Source of the DNA: Nocardia sp. MH4
GTDB taxonomy: Bacteria; Actinomycetota; Actinomycetes; Mycobacteriales; Mycobacteriaceae
Direction of reading: 5' to 3'
Length of the DNA stretch: 64,000 bases
NCBI RefSeq assembly: GCF_019266065.1
Contig: NZ_LPNR01000096.1
Span: forward strand, 21,689 to 85,688
The notes below the pieces were generated by a model. The model made no database searches. It worked only from the letters and a program-made list of their open reading frames with translations, and was not told where the DNA came from. The position numbers and the translations under genes are program-made. Positions 9,700 to 18,178 of the stretch are shown in pieces. Positions within the stretch are counted from its first letter, which is position 1, and each line of letters starts with the position of its first letter.

Positions 9700-10647
9700 G
9701 TGCGCGATCAGACCCTCGACCCCGGCCTGACGACGGCCGGGCTGTCCAGGACCGTCCGGTCGAGCAGACCGTTCGACGTCGGGCTCACCGTGGTCCCGCT
9801 GCGGCGCGGCGGCGGCGATCCGTGTCACCACGTCGACGCCGACGGCGCGCACTGGCACGCCTCCCGGATGCCGACCGGGGTGGTCACCTACCGGCTCGTC
9901 CAGGACGGCCGCGACGGCGCGCACGCGCGCGCCTGGGGACCCGGCGCCGAGGAATTCCTGGCCGGGCTGGACCGGATGCTGTGCCTCGAGGAAGACCTGG
10001 CCGACTTCACGCCCGAGCATCCCAAGCTGGTCGAAGCCCATCGCGTGGTGCCCGGCCTGCGGATGCTGCGGACCGGGCTGGTGTTCGAATCGCTGGTGCC
10101 GGCGATCCTCGAGCAGAAGGTGCACACCAAGTCCTCGTTCGCGGCCTGGCGCAGCCTGGTCCGTGAGTTCGGCGCGCGGGCGCCGGGGCCCGCGCCCGCC
10201 GGGCTGATGGTCGCGCCCGACGCCGAGACCTGGCGGCGCATTCCGTCGTGGAAGTACCACCGGGCCAATGTCGGCCCGCAGCGGGCACAGACCATCGTGC
10301 GCGCGGCCCGGGTCGCCGACTCGATCGAGCGCACCGCGCAGCTCTCGCCCGGCGAGGCCGCGCGGCGGTTGCGCAGCCTGCCCGGCATCGGTGTCTGGAC
10401 GGTTGCCGAGACCGCGCAGCGCGCCTTCGGCGACGCCGACGCCCTCTCGGTCGGCGACTACCACCTGGCCGCGACGGTCGGCTGGAGCCTGCTCGGCAGG
10501 CCGATCGACGACGACGCGATGATCGAGTACCTGGAACCGCTACGGCCGCACCGCTATCGGGCGGTGCGCCTGCTCGCGCTGAGCGGGCAGGCGCACAAAC
10601 CGAAATTCGGGCCACGCACCCCGATCACCGACCACCGGCACCGCTAA
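9700..10647 (+). CDS. DNA-3-methyladenine glycosylase-like HhH-GPD protein
   Basis: A base-excision-repair glycosylase of the AlkA/HhH-GPD fold, 315 residues. The helix-hairpin-helix LPGIGVWTVAETA begins near residue 226, and the catalytic aspartate is D253 in SVGDYHL. The N-terminal domain is AlkA-like rather than endonuclease III-like; no Fe-S cysteines are present. The start is GTG. Its stop overlaps the stop of the convergent small gene, so the two transcripts overlap. Confidence 0.85.
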   Translation: MRDQTLDPGLTTAGLSRTVRSSRPFDVGLTVVPLRRGGGDPCHHVDADGAHWHASRMPTGVVTYRLVQDGRDGAHARAWGPGAEEFLAGLDRMLCLEEDLADFTPEHPKLVEAHRVVPGLRMLRTGLVFESLVPAILEQKVHTKSSFAAWRSLVREFGARAPGPAPAGLMVAPDAETWRRIPSWKYHRANVGPQRAQTIVRAARVADSIERTAQLSPGEAARRLRSLPGIGVWTVAETAQRAFGDADALSVGDYHLAATVGWSLLGRPIDDDAMIEYLEPLRPHRYRAVRLLALSGQAHKPKFGPRTPITDHRHR

Positions 10648-10850
10648 CGGATCGCGCGCTGGTCGAGCACGCAGTGCCCCGCGTCGACGAGGGTGGTGCG
10701 GGCCCGCCTGCGGACCCGGCACTCGTCGACCGTGCAGTCGAGGTGCAATTGCATTGCGGCATGGGCCTGTTCGGCGTCCATCGGGCCCGGATCGGTGCCG
10801 CAACCGAGTAGTGCAGCGGCAATATGCATGTTCACATCGCTCAATTGCAT
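10644..10850 (-). CDS. Small conserved Cys-containing protein
   Basis: A 68-residue protein starting MQLSDVNMHIAAAL with GGAG 5 bases upstream. The core is MQLHLDCTVDECRVRRRART followed by LVDAGH, with paired cysteines. Similar small proteins of unknown role are widespread in Nocardia and Rhodococcus, as I recall; this is not a functional assignment. Its TAG stop interlocks with the TAA of the glycosylase gene on the opposite strand. Confidence 0.65.
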   Translation of the reverse strand: MQLSDVNMHIAAALLGCGTDPGPMDAEQAHAAMQLHLDCTVDECRVRRRARTTLVDAGHCVLDQRAIR

Positions 10851-11032
10851 GTCTCCAGGAGAGCACGCAACCGTTCGGCTAACGGCCGGTACACGCCGAT
10901 CCCGATATTTCGCGGCGAATTCCCAGCACGGCATCCAACGGGGAGTGCAGGATTCCCCATAGTGGACGAAATCCACCGCCATAGGCGGGGCTGTGGGCTG
11001 TGGCGGGTTGCGAGCACAGAAGGAGTGGGGCT

Positions 11033-11950
11033 GTGGCAGCGAACGCATCGACCGGAGTGGGCGGACCGGCGGCAGGAGTCTCCTCGACACTGCCGCGCCG
11101 CCAGCTCGGTCGCTATCTGCGCGATTGGCGGACCCAGGCGGGTCTGACGATCGCCGAGGCCGCCAAGTTGATGGAATGGGGCGCCAGCACGTTGCAGCGC
11201 CTGGAAAAGGGCCAGGCCGACCGCATCCGGACGATCGACATCCACGAGCTGTGCCGGATCTACGGTATTCCGGACGATCTCGCCGAGGGCTTGACGGGCC
11301 TCGCGCAGCAGGCCGCCGTCAAGAGCTGGTGGCACGCGTACGGCGATCTGATTCCCGAAAACTTCGACGTCTATGTGGGTTTGGAGGCATCGGCGCATCG
11401 GCTGCGGGCTTATCAGTCCGAATTGGTCCTCGGCCTGCTGCAGACGGCGGACTACGCGCGTGCGCTGAATCAGCTGGGCTATCCCAAGGATTCGGTCGAC
11501 GAGCTCGATCGGCGGGTCGCGTTGCGGCTGCAACGACAGGCGTTGATCAACCGCAAGCATTCGCCCGCCGAGATCGATGTGGTTCTGCACGAATCGGTAT
11601 TGCATCGCATCGTCGGTGATGCAAAGGTGATGGCTGCGCAGTTGCGACATCTTGCCGACGCGAGCACCCGAAGCAATGTGACACTGCGTATCCTGCCGTT
11701 TGCCGCCGGTGTTCCACTCGGAGTCTCCACCGGACCTTTCACGGTTCTCGAGTTCGGCACCGACAGCAAGGGGCAACCGGTCGAACCACCGGTGGTGTAC
11801 GCCGAAGGCTTCACCGGCGATCTCTACCTGGAACGACGCGCGGATGTCAGAAGGTACGACCGGGCTCACGAGTGCCTCCAGCGTCATGCGCTGGATATTC
11901 AACCGAGTAGACACCTGCTGCGGCAGGTCGCGAAGGAGTATGTGGCATGA
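11033..11950 (+). CDS. XRE-type HTH regulator with DUF5753
   Basis: A 305-residue protein. The start is GTG at 11033 because AAGGAG lies about 7 bases upstream; the reading 11 codons longer lacks a site. An XRE helix-turn-helix (about residues 23-80, LTIAEAAKLMEWGASTLQRLEKG) is followed by the ligand-like DUF5753 domain (SWWHAYGDLIPENFDVYVGLE through PPVVYAEG). Members such as Streptomyces WhiJ act with DUF397 partners. It overlaps the next gene by 4 bases (ATGA), so it is co-translated with DUF397. Confidence 0.9.
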   Translation: MAANASTGVGGPAAGVSSTLPRRQLGRYLRDWRTQAGLTIAEAAKLMEWGASTLQRLEKGQADRIRTIDIHELCRIYGIPDDLAEGLTGLAQQAAVKSWWHAYGDLIPENFDVYVGLEASAHRLRAYQSELVLGLLQTADYARALNQLGYPKDSVDELDRRVALRLQRQALINRKHSPAEIDVVLHESVLHRIVGDAKVMAAQLRHLADASTRSNVTLRILPFAAGVPLGVSTGPFTVLEFGTDSKGQPVEPPVVYAEGFTGDLYLERRADVRRYDRAHECLQRHALDIQPSRHLLRQVAKEYVA

Positions 11951-12165
11951 GTTTCGATCTCGTCGACGCACACTGGTTCAAGAGCACGCGCAGCGGCGCG
12001 GGCAAGGACTGCGTCGAAGTGGCATTCCTGTTCGGTGGTCGCGTCGGCGTGCGCGACAGCAAGAACCCGGCCGGCCCCGCGCTGGTCTTCGACGGCCCGA
12101 GCTGGGACGCCTTCACCCAGGGCATCGACAACGGCGCGTTCGCGTGCGCCCTGGGCGCACGGTGA
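11947..12165 (+). CDS. DUF397 protein 1
   Basis: 72 residues with the DUF397 signature: W-x-KSTRSG near the start, CVEVAF in the middle, and VRDSKNPAGPALVF-x-W near the end. DUF397 proteins are small partners of HTH-DUF5753 regulators and probably modulate them by direct contact. The gene overlaps the regulator upstream (ATGA) and the next DUF397 gene downstream (GTGA). Confidence 0.9.
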   Translation: MSFDLVDAHWFKSTRSGAGKDCVEVAFLFGGRVGVRDSKNPAGPALVFDGPSWDAFTQGIDNGAFACALGAR

Positions 12166-12377
12166 ACAGCAAGCGCACCATCGACACCACCGGCGCGACC
12201 TGGCTGCGCGCCGGGACCGCGGGGGAGGGCAGCAGCGTCGAGGTCGCCATGCTGCCCGACGGGTACGTGGCGTTGCGCGACGGCAAGAATCCCGACGGTC
12301 CGGTGCTGATCTTCACCCCGAGCGAGTGGACCGCGTTCACCGCGGGCGTGCACGACGGCGAGTTCGATCGCCCTTGA
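12162..12377 (+). CDS. DUF397 protein 2
   Basis: A second, diverged DUF397 protein of 71 residues: TWLRAG, SSVEVAMLPDGYVALRDGKNPDGPVLIFTPSEW. The GTG start overlaps the stop of the first DUF397 gene. It lacks the cysteine present in copy 1 (CVEVAF there, SSVEVAM here), so the two may have different partners. Its stop lies inside a hairpin terminator. Confidence 0.85.
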   Translation: MNSKRTIDTTGATWLRAGTAGEGSSVEVAMLPDGYVALRDGKNPDGPVLIFTPSEWTAFTAGVHDGEFDRP

Positions 12378-12394
12378 TCACGTTTGGATCAAGG
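12372..12394 (+). terminator. Hairpin terminator of the HTH-DUF397 operon
   Basis: CCTTGATC and GATCAAGG form a perfect 8-bp stem with a 7-base loop, overlapping the stop codon of the second DUF397 gene. Confidence 0.6.
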
Positions 12395-12416
12395 CCCGGC
12401 CGGGTAGCCCATCTAC

Positions 12417-12614
12417 ATGGACCGAGGGTTGAAGAAAATGCCACCCCGGTACCGGAGGCTGGCGCCTGAGGACGGAGTCGAGCGCCTGATCGTGATACTG
12501 CTGTTCGCGGTATCGGCGATCGGGATCTATGTGCTCACCGGTTCGCTTCTCGGCGCGCTGTTCATCGGATTACTGGTCGGATTAGTCGCGGTGGGGACTG
12601 TCGCCGTGTTGTAG
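12417..12614 (+). CDS. Small membrane protein, unknown function
   Basis: 65 residues: a short basic head (KKMPPRYRR) then two closely spaced hydrophobic segments (about residues 23-41 and 43-65) with no soluble domain. No good Shine-Dalgarno precedes the ATG at 12417; an in-frame ATG at 12438 is an alternative. It is bounded by a terminator on each side, suggesting a single-gene unit. Confidence 0.55.
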   Translation: MDRGLKKMPPRYRRLAPEDGVERLIVILLFAVSAIGIYVLTGSLLGALFIGLLVGLVAVGTVAVL

Positions 12615-12622
12615 AAGGCGAT

Positions 12623-12656
12623 CGCCGCGGGGCACGCCATCACGTGCCCCGCGGCG
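12623..12656. terminator. Bidirectional hairpin terminator
   Basis: Perfect 14-bp inverted repeat with a 6-base loop between the small membrane protein (plus) and sdhB (minus). Confidence 0.75.
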
Positions 12657-12662
12657 AGTCGC

Positions 12663-13409
12663 CTACCGACGGAACAGTTTGTTGCCGAGCCACACAATCG
12701 GGTCGTATTTGCGATCGACAACGCGTTCCTTCAAGGGAATGAGCGCGTTGTCGGTGATCTTGATGTGTTCCGGGCACACCTCGGTGCAGCATTTGGTGAT
12801 ATTGCAGTAGCTCAGGCCCGCTTCCTCCTGTGCCATTTCCCGGCGGTCGGCGGTGTCGAGCGGGTGCATCTCCAGTTCGGAGATGCGCATCAGATAGCGC
12901 GGGCCCGCGAAGGCCTGTTTGTTGTCCTCGTGATCGCGGACGACGTGACAGGTGTTCTGGCACAGGAAACACTCGATGCACTTGCGGAACTCCTGTGAGC
13001 GTTCCACATCGACCTGTTTCATCCGGTAGTCACCGGGCTTCAGGTCCGCTGGAGGCGTGAAAGACGGTATCTCCCTTGCCTTCTCGTAGTTGAACGAGAC
13101 ATCGGTGACGAGATCCTTGATAATCGGAAAGGTGCGCATCGGCGTCACCGTGATCACCTCGTCAGGGGTGAAAGTCGACATCCGGGTCATGCACAGCAAC
13201 CGCGGCCTGCCGTTCACCTCCGCCGAACACGAACCGCATTTTCCCGCTTTGCAATTCCAGCGGACCGCGAGGTCGGGTGCCTGGGTGGCCTGCAGGCGAT
13301 GGATGATGTCGAGCACCACCTCGCCCTCGTTCACCAGCACCGTGTAGTCCTCCAGGCCGCCGCCGTCGAGATCACCGCGCCAGACCCGGAACCGGGCGTC
13401 GTACCCCAT
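12663..13409 (-). CDS. sdhB: Succinate dehydrogenase / fumarate reductase iron-sulfur subunit (Sdh1 type)
   Basis: 248 residues. It relays electrons from the flavoprotein to the membrane subunit. The [2Fe-2S] ligands are in CKAGKCGSC with a later C (RLLCM); the C-terminal clusters use CIECFLCQNTC and CCTEVCPEH. The lone central CIECFLC pattern and the acidic/Lys-rich C-terminus resemble mycobacterial Sdh1 rather than the E. coli enzyme. It follows sdhA by 2 bases and is last in the operon. Confidence 0.93.
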   Translation of the reverse strand: MGYDARFRVWRGDLDGGGLEDYTVLVNEGEVVLDIIHRLQATQAPDLAVRWNCKAGKCGSCSAEVNGRPRLLCMTRMSTFTPDEVITVTPMRTFPIIKDLVTDVSFNYEKAREIPSFTPPADLKPGDYRMKQVDVERSQEFRKCIECFLCQNTCHVVRDHEDNKQAFAGPRYLMRISELEMHPLDTADRREMAQEEAGLSYCNITKCCTEVCPEHIKITDNALIPLKERVVDRKYDPIVWLGNKLFRR

Positions 13410-13411
13410 CG

Positions 13412-15346
13412 CTACGCCTTTCCCTCGGTCGAGCCGGCCGCCGGATGGGCGGCCAATTCCTGCTCGGTGTAGTACTTCTCGAGTTCGCTGAGCTCGAACA
13501 GGGCGAGCAGATCGTCGCGCATCGGCGTCTGATCGGCCGGGGTGACGGTGACCGCCGGGACCTGCCGGTCGGCCGTGGCCGGGTCCACCGCGCAGACCAG
13601 CAGCTTGTTGCGCCAGTCGGGGTTCATGCCGGGGTGGTCGTCACGGGTGTGCCCGCCGCGGCTCTCGGTGCGCAACAGCGCCGCCTCGGCGACGCATTCG
13701 CTGACCAGCAGCATGTTGGCCAGGTCCAGCGCCAGATGCCAGCCGGGATTGAACTGCCGTTTCCCCTCGACGGTGACCTCGGCGTACCTGGCGCGCAGCT
13801 GCGCCAGCTTTTCGATGGCCTCGCGCACCTCGTGTTCCTTGCGGATGATGCCGACCAGGTCGTTCATCGTCTGCTGCAACTCGCTGTGCAGGGTGTACGG
13901 GTTCTCCCCCGCGCCGGTGGCGGGCGGATCGAACGGTGCGAGAGCGGCTTTCGCCGCCGCCTCGATGTCGGTCTCGGCCGGCGCGGGCCGGTCGGTGAGC
14001 TGCTGGACGTAGGCCGACGCGCCGAGCCCGGCCCGTCGCCCGAACACCAGCAGATCCGACAGCGAGTTGCCACCGAGCCGGTTCGAGCCGTGCATGCCGC
14101 CGGAACACTCACCGGCGGCGAACAAGCCGGGCACCACCGCGGCGCCGGTGTCGGGGTCGACCTCGATACCGCCCATCACGTAGTGGCAGGTCGGGCCGAC
14201 TTCCATCGGCTCGGCGGTGATGTCGACATCGGCCAGTTCCTTGAACTGGTGGTGCATCGAGGGCAGCCTGCGCACGATCTCGTCGGCGGGCATCCGGGAA
14301 GCGATGTCGAGGTAGACGCCACCGTGCTCGGTGCCGCGCCCCGCCTTCACCTCCTCGTTGATCGCCCTGGCGACCTCGTCGCGGGGGAGCAGGTCGGGGG
14401 TGCGGCGCGCGGAGTCGTTGTCGCGCAACCACTGATCGGCCTCGGCCTCGGTCTCGGCGTACTGGCCCTTGAACACCGGCGGGATGTAGTCGAACATGAA
14501 GCGCTTGCCGTCGGAGTTCTTCAGCACGCCGCCGTCGCCGCGCACGCCCTCGGTGACCAGGATGCCCTTCACGCTCGGCGGCCAGACCATGCCGGTCGGA
14601 TGGAACTGCAGGAATTCCATGTTGATCAGCGTCGCGCCCGCCCGCAGGGCCAGCGCGTGGCCGTCGCCGGTGTACTCCCAGGAGTTCGAGGTCACCTTGT
14701 AGGACTTGCCGATCCCGCCGGTGGCCAGCACGATCGCCGGCGCCCTGAACAACACGAAGCCGCCGGATTCGCGCCAGTAGCCGAAGGCGCCCGCGATGCG
14801 GCCGCCGTCGGTGAGCAGTTCGGTGATGGTGCACTCGGCGAAGACCTTGATCCTGGCCTCGTAGTCACCGGTGGCCGCGTAGTCCTCCTGTTGCAACGAG
14901 ACGATCTTCTGCTGCATGGTGCGGATGAGTTCCAGGCCGGTGCGGTCGCCGACGTGGGCCAGCCGGGGATAGGTGTGGCCGCCGAAGTTGCGCTGGCTGA
15001 TTCGCCCGTCGGGCGTCCGATCGAACAGGGCCCCATAGGTTTCCAGTTCCCATACCCGGTCGGGCGCCTCCTGCGCGTGCAGTTCGGCCATCCGCCAGTT
15101 GTTGAGGAATTTGCCACCGCGCATGGTGTCTTTGAAATGGGTCTGCCAGTTGTCCTTCTCGTTGGCATTGCCCATCGAGGCCGCGCAGCCGCCCTCGGCC
15201 ATCACGGTGTGCGCCTTGCCGAACAGCGACTTGCACACCACCGCGACCGAGAGTCCTTGCTCGCGGGCCTCGATCACCGCGCGCAGCCCGGCGCCGCCCG
15301 CCCCGATCACCACGACGTCGTAGTCGTGCCGTTCCACATCTGACAT
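13412..15346 (-). CDS. sdhA: Succinate dehydrogenase / fumarate reductase flavoprotein subunit
   Basis: 644 residues, as usual for the mycobacterial Sdh1 flavoprotein. The N-terminal dinucleotide fold VVVIGAGGAGLRAVIEA starts near residue 11; the FAD-linking histidine region is KAHTVMAEGG; the catalytic region contains HPTGMVWPP and later GRGTEHGGVYLDI. SdhA oxidises succinate to fumarate with covalent FAD. It lies 28 bases after the membrane-subunit gene and 2 before sdhB. Confidence 0.96.
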   Translation of the reverse strand: MSDVERHDYDVVVIGAGGAGLRAVIEAREQGLSVAVVCKSLFGKAHTVMAEGGCAASMGNANEKDNWQTHFKDTMRGGKFLNNWRMAELHAQEAPDRVWELETYGALFDRTPDGRISQRNFGGHTYPRLAHVGDRTGLELIRTMQQKIVSLQQEDYAATGDYEARIKVFAECTITELLTDGGRIAGAFGYWRESGGFVLFRAPAIVLATGGIGKSYKVTSNSWEYTGDGHALALRAGATLINMEFLQFHPTGMVWPPSVKGILVTEGVRGDGGVLKNSDGKRFMFDYIPPVFKGQYAETEAEADQWLRDNDSARRTPDLLPRDEVARAINEEVKAGRGTEHGGVYLDIASRMPADEIVRRLPSMHHQFKELADVDITAEPMEVGPTCHYVMGGIEVDPDTGAAVVPGLFAAGECSGGMHGSNRLGGNSLSDLLVFGRRAGLGASAYVQQLTDRPAPAETDIEAAAKAALAPFDPPATGAGENPYTLHSELQQTMNDLVGIIRKEHEVREAIEKLAQLRARYAEVTVEGKRQFNPGWHLALDLANMLLVSECVAEAALLRTESRGGHTRDDHPGMNPDWRNKLLVCAVDPATADRQVPAVTVTPADQTPMRDDLLALFELSELEKYYTEQELAAHPAAGSTEGKA

Positions 15347-15374
15347 TCGAACTAGCTCCTGGTGTCGACGCGAT

Positions 15375-16205
15375 TCAGTTGACGAACCGCAGGTCCGAAA
15401 TGGTCTGGCTGGCCACCAGCATCACGTAGAAGTCGGTGAGCACGAGGGTGCCGAGGGTGGTCCAGGCCAGCGCCATATGGCGGGTGTTGAGCTTGGAGAC
15501 CTGGGTCCAGAACCAGTACCGCACCGGATGGGCGGAGAAGTGCTTGAGCCTGCCGCCGGCGATATGCCTGCACGAGTGGCACGACAACGTGTAGGCCCAC
15601 AGCAGGATGACGTTGACCAGCAGCACGATGTTGCCGAGGCCGAAGCCGAAACCGCCGGTCTCCCCGTGGAACGCGGTGATCGCGTCGTAGGTGTTGATCA
15701 GCGAGACCAGCAGCGCGACATAGAAGAAGTAGCGGTGCGAGTTCTGGATGATCAGCGGCAGTCGCGACTCGCCGGTGTAGCGCGCGTGCGGTTCGGCGAC
15801 CGCGCAGGCGGGCGGGGAGAACCACACCGACCGGTAGTAGGCCTTGCGGTAGTAGTAGCAGGTCAGCCGGAAGCCGAGCAGGAACGGCAGCACCACGAAC
15901 CCGAGCGGGATCCACATCGGCAGCTCGCCGAACGGCGTGCCGAAGTGGCTCGATCCCGGGACGCAGGAGTCGCTCAGGCAGGGGGAGTAGAACGGCGTCA
16001 GATAGTGGTATTGCGGCACCCAATAGGCCGTGCGCACAAAGGATCTGATCGTCGCGTAGACGACGAAGGCGCCGAGACCGATCGCGGTGAGCAGTGGTGG
16101 CAGCCACCAGCGGTCGGTGCGCAGGGTCCGCGCGGCGATGCGGGCCCTCGTCTTGCTGAACACGCCCGTCCCGGACGACGGGCTGGTGGTCGGTGCGGCA
16201 CTCAC
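15375..16205 (-). CDS. Succinate dehydrogenase membrane subunit, Sdh1 type
   Basis: 276 residues with five predicted membrane helices (about 35-55, 98-116, 158-175, 190-208, 245-265). It anchors SdhAB and delivers electrons to menaquinone. Its position before sdhA-sdhB matches mycobacterial Sdh1. A membrane-embedded Rieske-type cluster has been described in the M. smegmatis Sdh1 anchor; here C209, H210, C212 and H214 (CHSCRH) at the end of helix 4, plus C76/C81, are candidate ligands, but I cannot align them. GTG start. Confidence 0.85.
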   Translation of the reverse strand: MSAAPTTSPSSGTGVFSKTRARIAARTLRTDRWWLPPLLTAIGLGAFVVYATIRSFVRTAYWVPQYHYLTPFYSPCLSDSCVPGSSHFGTPFGELPMWIPLGFVVLPFLLGFRLTCYYYRKAYYRSVWFSPPACAVAEPHARYTGESRLPLIIQNSHRYFFYVALLVSLINTYDAITAFHGETGGFGFGLGNIVLLVNVILLWAYTLSCHSCRHIAGGRLKHFSAHPVRYWFWTQVSKLNTRHMALAWTTLGTLVLTDFYVMLVASQTISDLRFVN

Positions 16206-16339
16206 GGTGGATGCCTCGCTGATCTAGGCCGTGCGGCGGTTGATCATTCCCCACCGCGATGGATTGTGATGTGGAGCACCATACGCCTGTGTTCTCGCCG
16301 CTCGAGCCGGGTCTCACGCAACCGCCTGTTCCACCCGCT

Positions 16340-16355
16340 GGTGATCTCTGTCACA
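16340..16355. promoter_or_regulatory. CRP/GlxR-like site between sdh and the thiolase homologue
   Basis: GGTGA-TCTCTG-TCACA matches the TGTGA-N6-TCACA consensus with one mismatch. It lies in the 247-bp divergent region. A second dyad, CGTGAC-AGTCG-GTCACG, is at 16367-16383. cAMP-CRP control of succinate dehydrogenase is plausible but inferred. Confidence 0.4.
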
Positions 16356-16452
16356 GCAATAACTCCCGTGACAGTCGGTCACGCCGGTGCAACAAACCTG
16401 TGGTGCCCTGTCACTGGAATTCCCCGCACCGGGGAAAGGAGCGTGACGAGCA

Positions 16453-17637
16453 ATGAGAAGAGCCGCGATCGTGGCACCCGTCCGCACGCCCAGTGGCGTG
16501 GAGGGTGGCGCGCTGTCCGGGATGCCCGCCGAGTGGTTGGCGACCACGGTCCTGTCGGCCGTGATCGAGCGCTCCGGGATCGACCCGCTACGCATCGAGG
16601 ACGTCGCGATGGCGTGTGTCGACGGCGGGCTCTCCGACGTGCCCGCGATCGGCGCACTGGCCGCGCGCGGAGCCGGCCTGCCCTTCGCGGTGCCCGGATT
16701 CCTCACCGACCGGCACGGCGGGAGCGGCCTGCAGGCGGTGATCACCGCGGCGATGATGGTGCAGACCGGCGCCGCCGACGTGGTGGTGGCCGGCGGCGTC
16801 GAGTGCTCGCCGGCCCAAGCCGGACTGCCGGGCGGTCGCGAGGGACTGCACAACGCCGAGCGGCTCGCGCACTACTACGGCATCGACCGCAATGCCGCCG
16901 ACGAATTCGCCGTGGCCAGCCACCGCAAGGCGGCGCGGGCGTGGCGGCAGGGCGCGTTCGGCGCGGAGGTGGTGCCGGTCGGCGTCGCCGCGGGTGCGCT
17001 GGAACACCAGATCCGCCGTGATGAGGGGGTGCGCGACGACCTGTCGACGCACACCCTGGCCGGGTTACGGCCGCTGCTCGTCGACGGCGTCGTCACCATC
17101 GGCAACATGAGTTCGCACCGGCTCGGCGCGTCGGCGTGCCTGGTCGTGGCCGAGGACCGGCTCGACGAACTGGGGTTGACCCCGATGGCGTTCCTCGCGG
17201 GCTGGGCCGCCGCGGGCTGCGACAGCGAGGGCCCGGCGCTCGGCGCGGCGCCCGCGGTATCGAAGCTGCTGGCCCGCACCGGCTGCTCGCTCGACGAGAT
17301 CGACCTGCTCGAGATCAACGAGGGCTACGCGGTCGAGGTGCTCGCCCTGGCCACCGAATGGGAACTCGACCCGCACGACCGGCTCAACGTCAACGGCTCC
17401 GACATCGCCCTCGGGCACCCGGTCGGCGCCACCGGCCTGCGGATCATGACGACGATGCTGCACGAGCTGGGCCGCTGCGGCGGCCGCTACGGCCTGGAGG
17501 CCATCGCGCTCGGCCACGACCACGGGATCGCGGCGCTGTTCGAATCGGCCGATTCCGACGAACCGTCGGAGACCCCGCGCGGCGCCCGGTTCCACGGCGT
17601 CCGCCCCGGACGCCGGTTCGGCCGACACCGCGCCTGA
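16453..17637 (+). CDS. Thiolase-superfamily protein lacking both catalytic cysteines
   Basis: 394 residues with the whole thiolase fold: APVRTPSG at the N-terminus, INEGYA (usual NEAFA), and GHPVGATG with the catalytic histidine. Where thiolases have the nucleophile in CxSGLQA, this protein has GGSGLQA, so Cys is Gly. Where they have the second Cys in LCIGGGQG, it has IALGHDHG, so Cys is Ala. Normal thiolysis or Claisen condensation through an acyl-cysteine is therefore unlikely. A non-catalytic or altered role is inferred. The C-terminal 25 residues are an Arg-rich extension. Confidence 0.88.
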   Translation: MRRAAIVAPVRTPSGVEGGALSGMPAEWLATTVLSAVIERSGIDPLRIEDVAMACVDGGLSDVPAIGALAARGAGLPFAVPGFLTDRHGGSGLQAVITAAMMVQTGAADVVVAGGVECSPAQAGLPGGREGLHNAERLAHYYGIDRNAADEFAVASHRKAARAWRQGAFGAEVVPVGVAAGALEHQIRRDEGVRDDLSTHTLAGLRPLLVDGVVTIGNMSSHRLGASACLVVAEDRLDELGLTPMAFLAGWAAAGCDSEGPALGAAPAVSKLLARTGCSLDEIDLLEINEGYAVEVLALATEWELDPHDRLNVNGSDIALGHPVGATGLRIMTTMLHELGRCGGRYGLEAIALGHDHGIAALFESADSDEPSETPRGARFHGVRPGRRFGRHRA

Positions 17638-17695
17638 CAGGGGTCGGCGCGGCGACCCTGGGTGGCAGGACCGCCGCGCCGGTGAACAGGTCTGA

Positions 17696-17986
17696 CTATT
17701 TGGTTCTGGGCCGGGAGTGGAAGCCGAGGCCCTCGTCCTGAGCGCCCATCCAGGCGGCCTCGTCGGACTTGCTGTCCGGGACGTAGATCGGTTCGGATCT
17801 GCGGGGGACGGCGAGCTCCGGCGGTGGCGCCTGCTCGAACTCCTCGGCATCGATGACGAGCCGCTCGAGGTCGTTCTCCAGCCGGCGCACGGTGGCCGCG
17901 TCGCCGTAGTTGGAGCGCAGTGCGCCGATCGATTGCCGGAGTTGACCGACCGCGTAGCGCAGTTCCGCGATATCGCTGCGTGTCAT
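17696..17986 (-). CDS. Small conserved coiled-coil protein
   Basis: 96 residues. The first half (residues 1-48) is a charged heptad-like helix (AELRYAVGQLRQSIGALRSN), then a Pro-rich linker and a polar tail. The ATG has a perfect AGGAGGT at 5 bases. No known domain is recognised. It is a single gene between the thiolase homologue (convergent) and the hydrolase (same strand). Confidence 0.65.
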   Translation of the reverse strand: MTRSDIAELRYAVGQLRQSIGALRSNYGDAATVRRLENDLERLVIDAEEFEQAPPPELAVPRRSEPIYVPDSKSDEAAWMGAQDEGLGFHSRPRTK

Positions 17987-18178
17987 CGTTACCTCCTGTG
18001 TATATGGCGGGCATACCGACTCGCCGGATCACCTGGCACGCCCGTGAACTCCCGGGCCGCACTGCACCGAGCCGTGTGACTCACCACACAACGTGATCTC
18101 CACCACAATAACCGAGCTTTTCGGTTTACGCCCGGAGTTGGCCCGGATTCGGCGATTGCCGTCCGGTAACTCCGGTTC

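Noticed and set aside
13445..15343. 632-codon open frame on the plus strand opposite sdhA
   Set aside because: It mirrors sdhA codon structure (high-GC third positions), has low-complexity His/Asp/Gly-rich composition and no family features.
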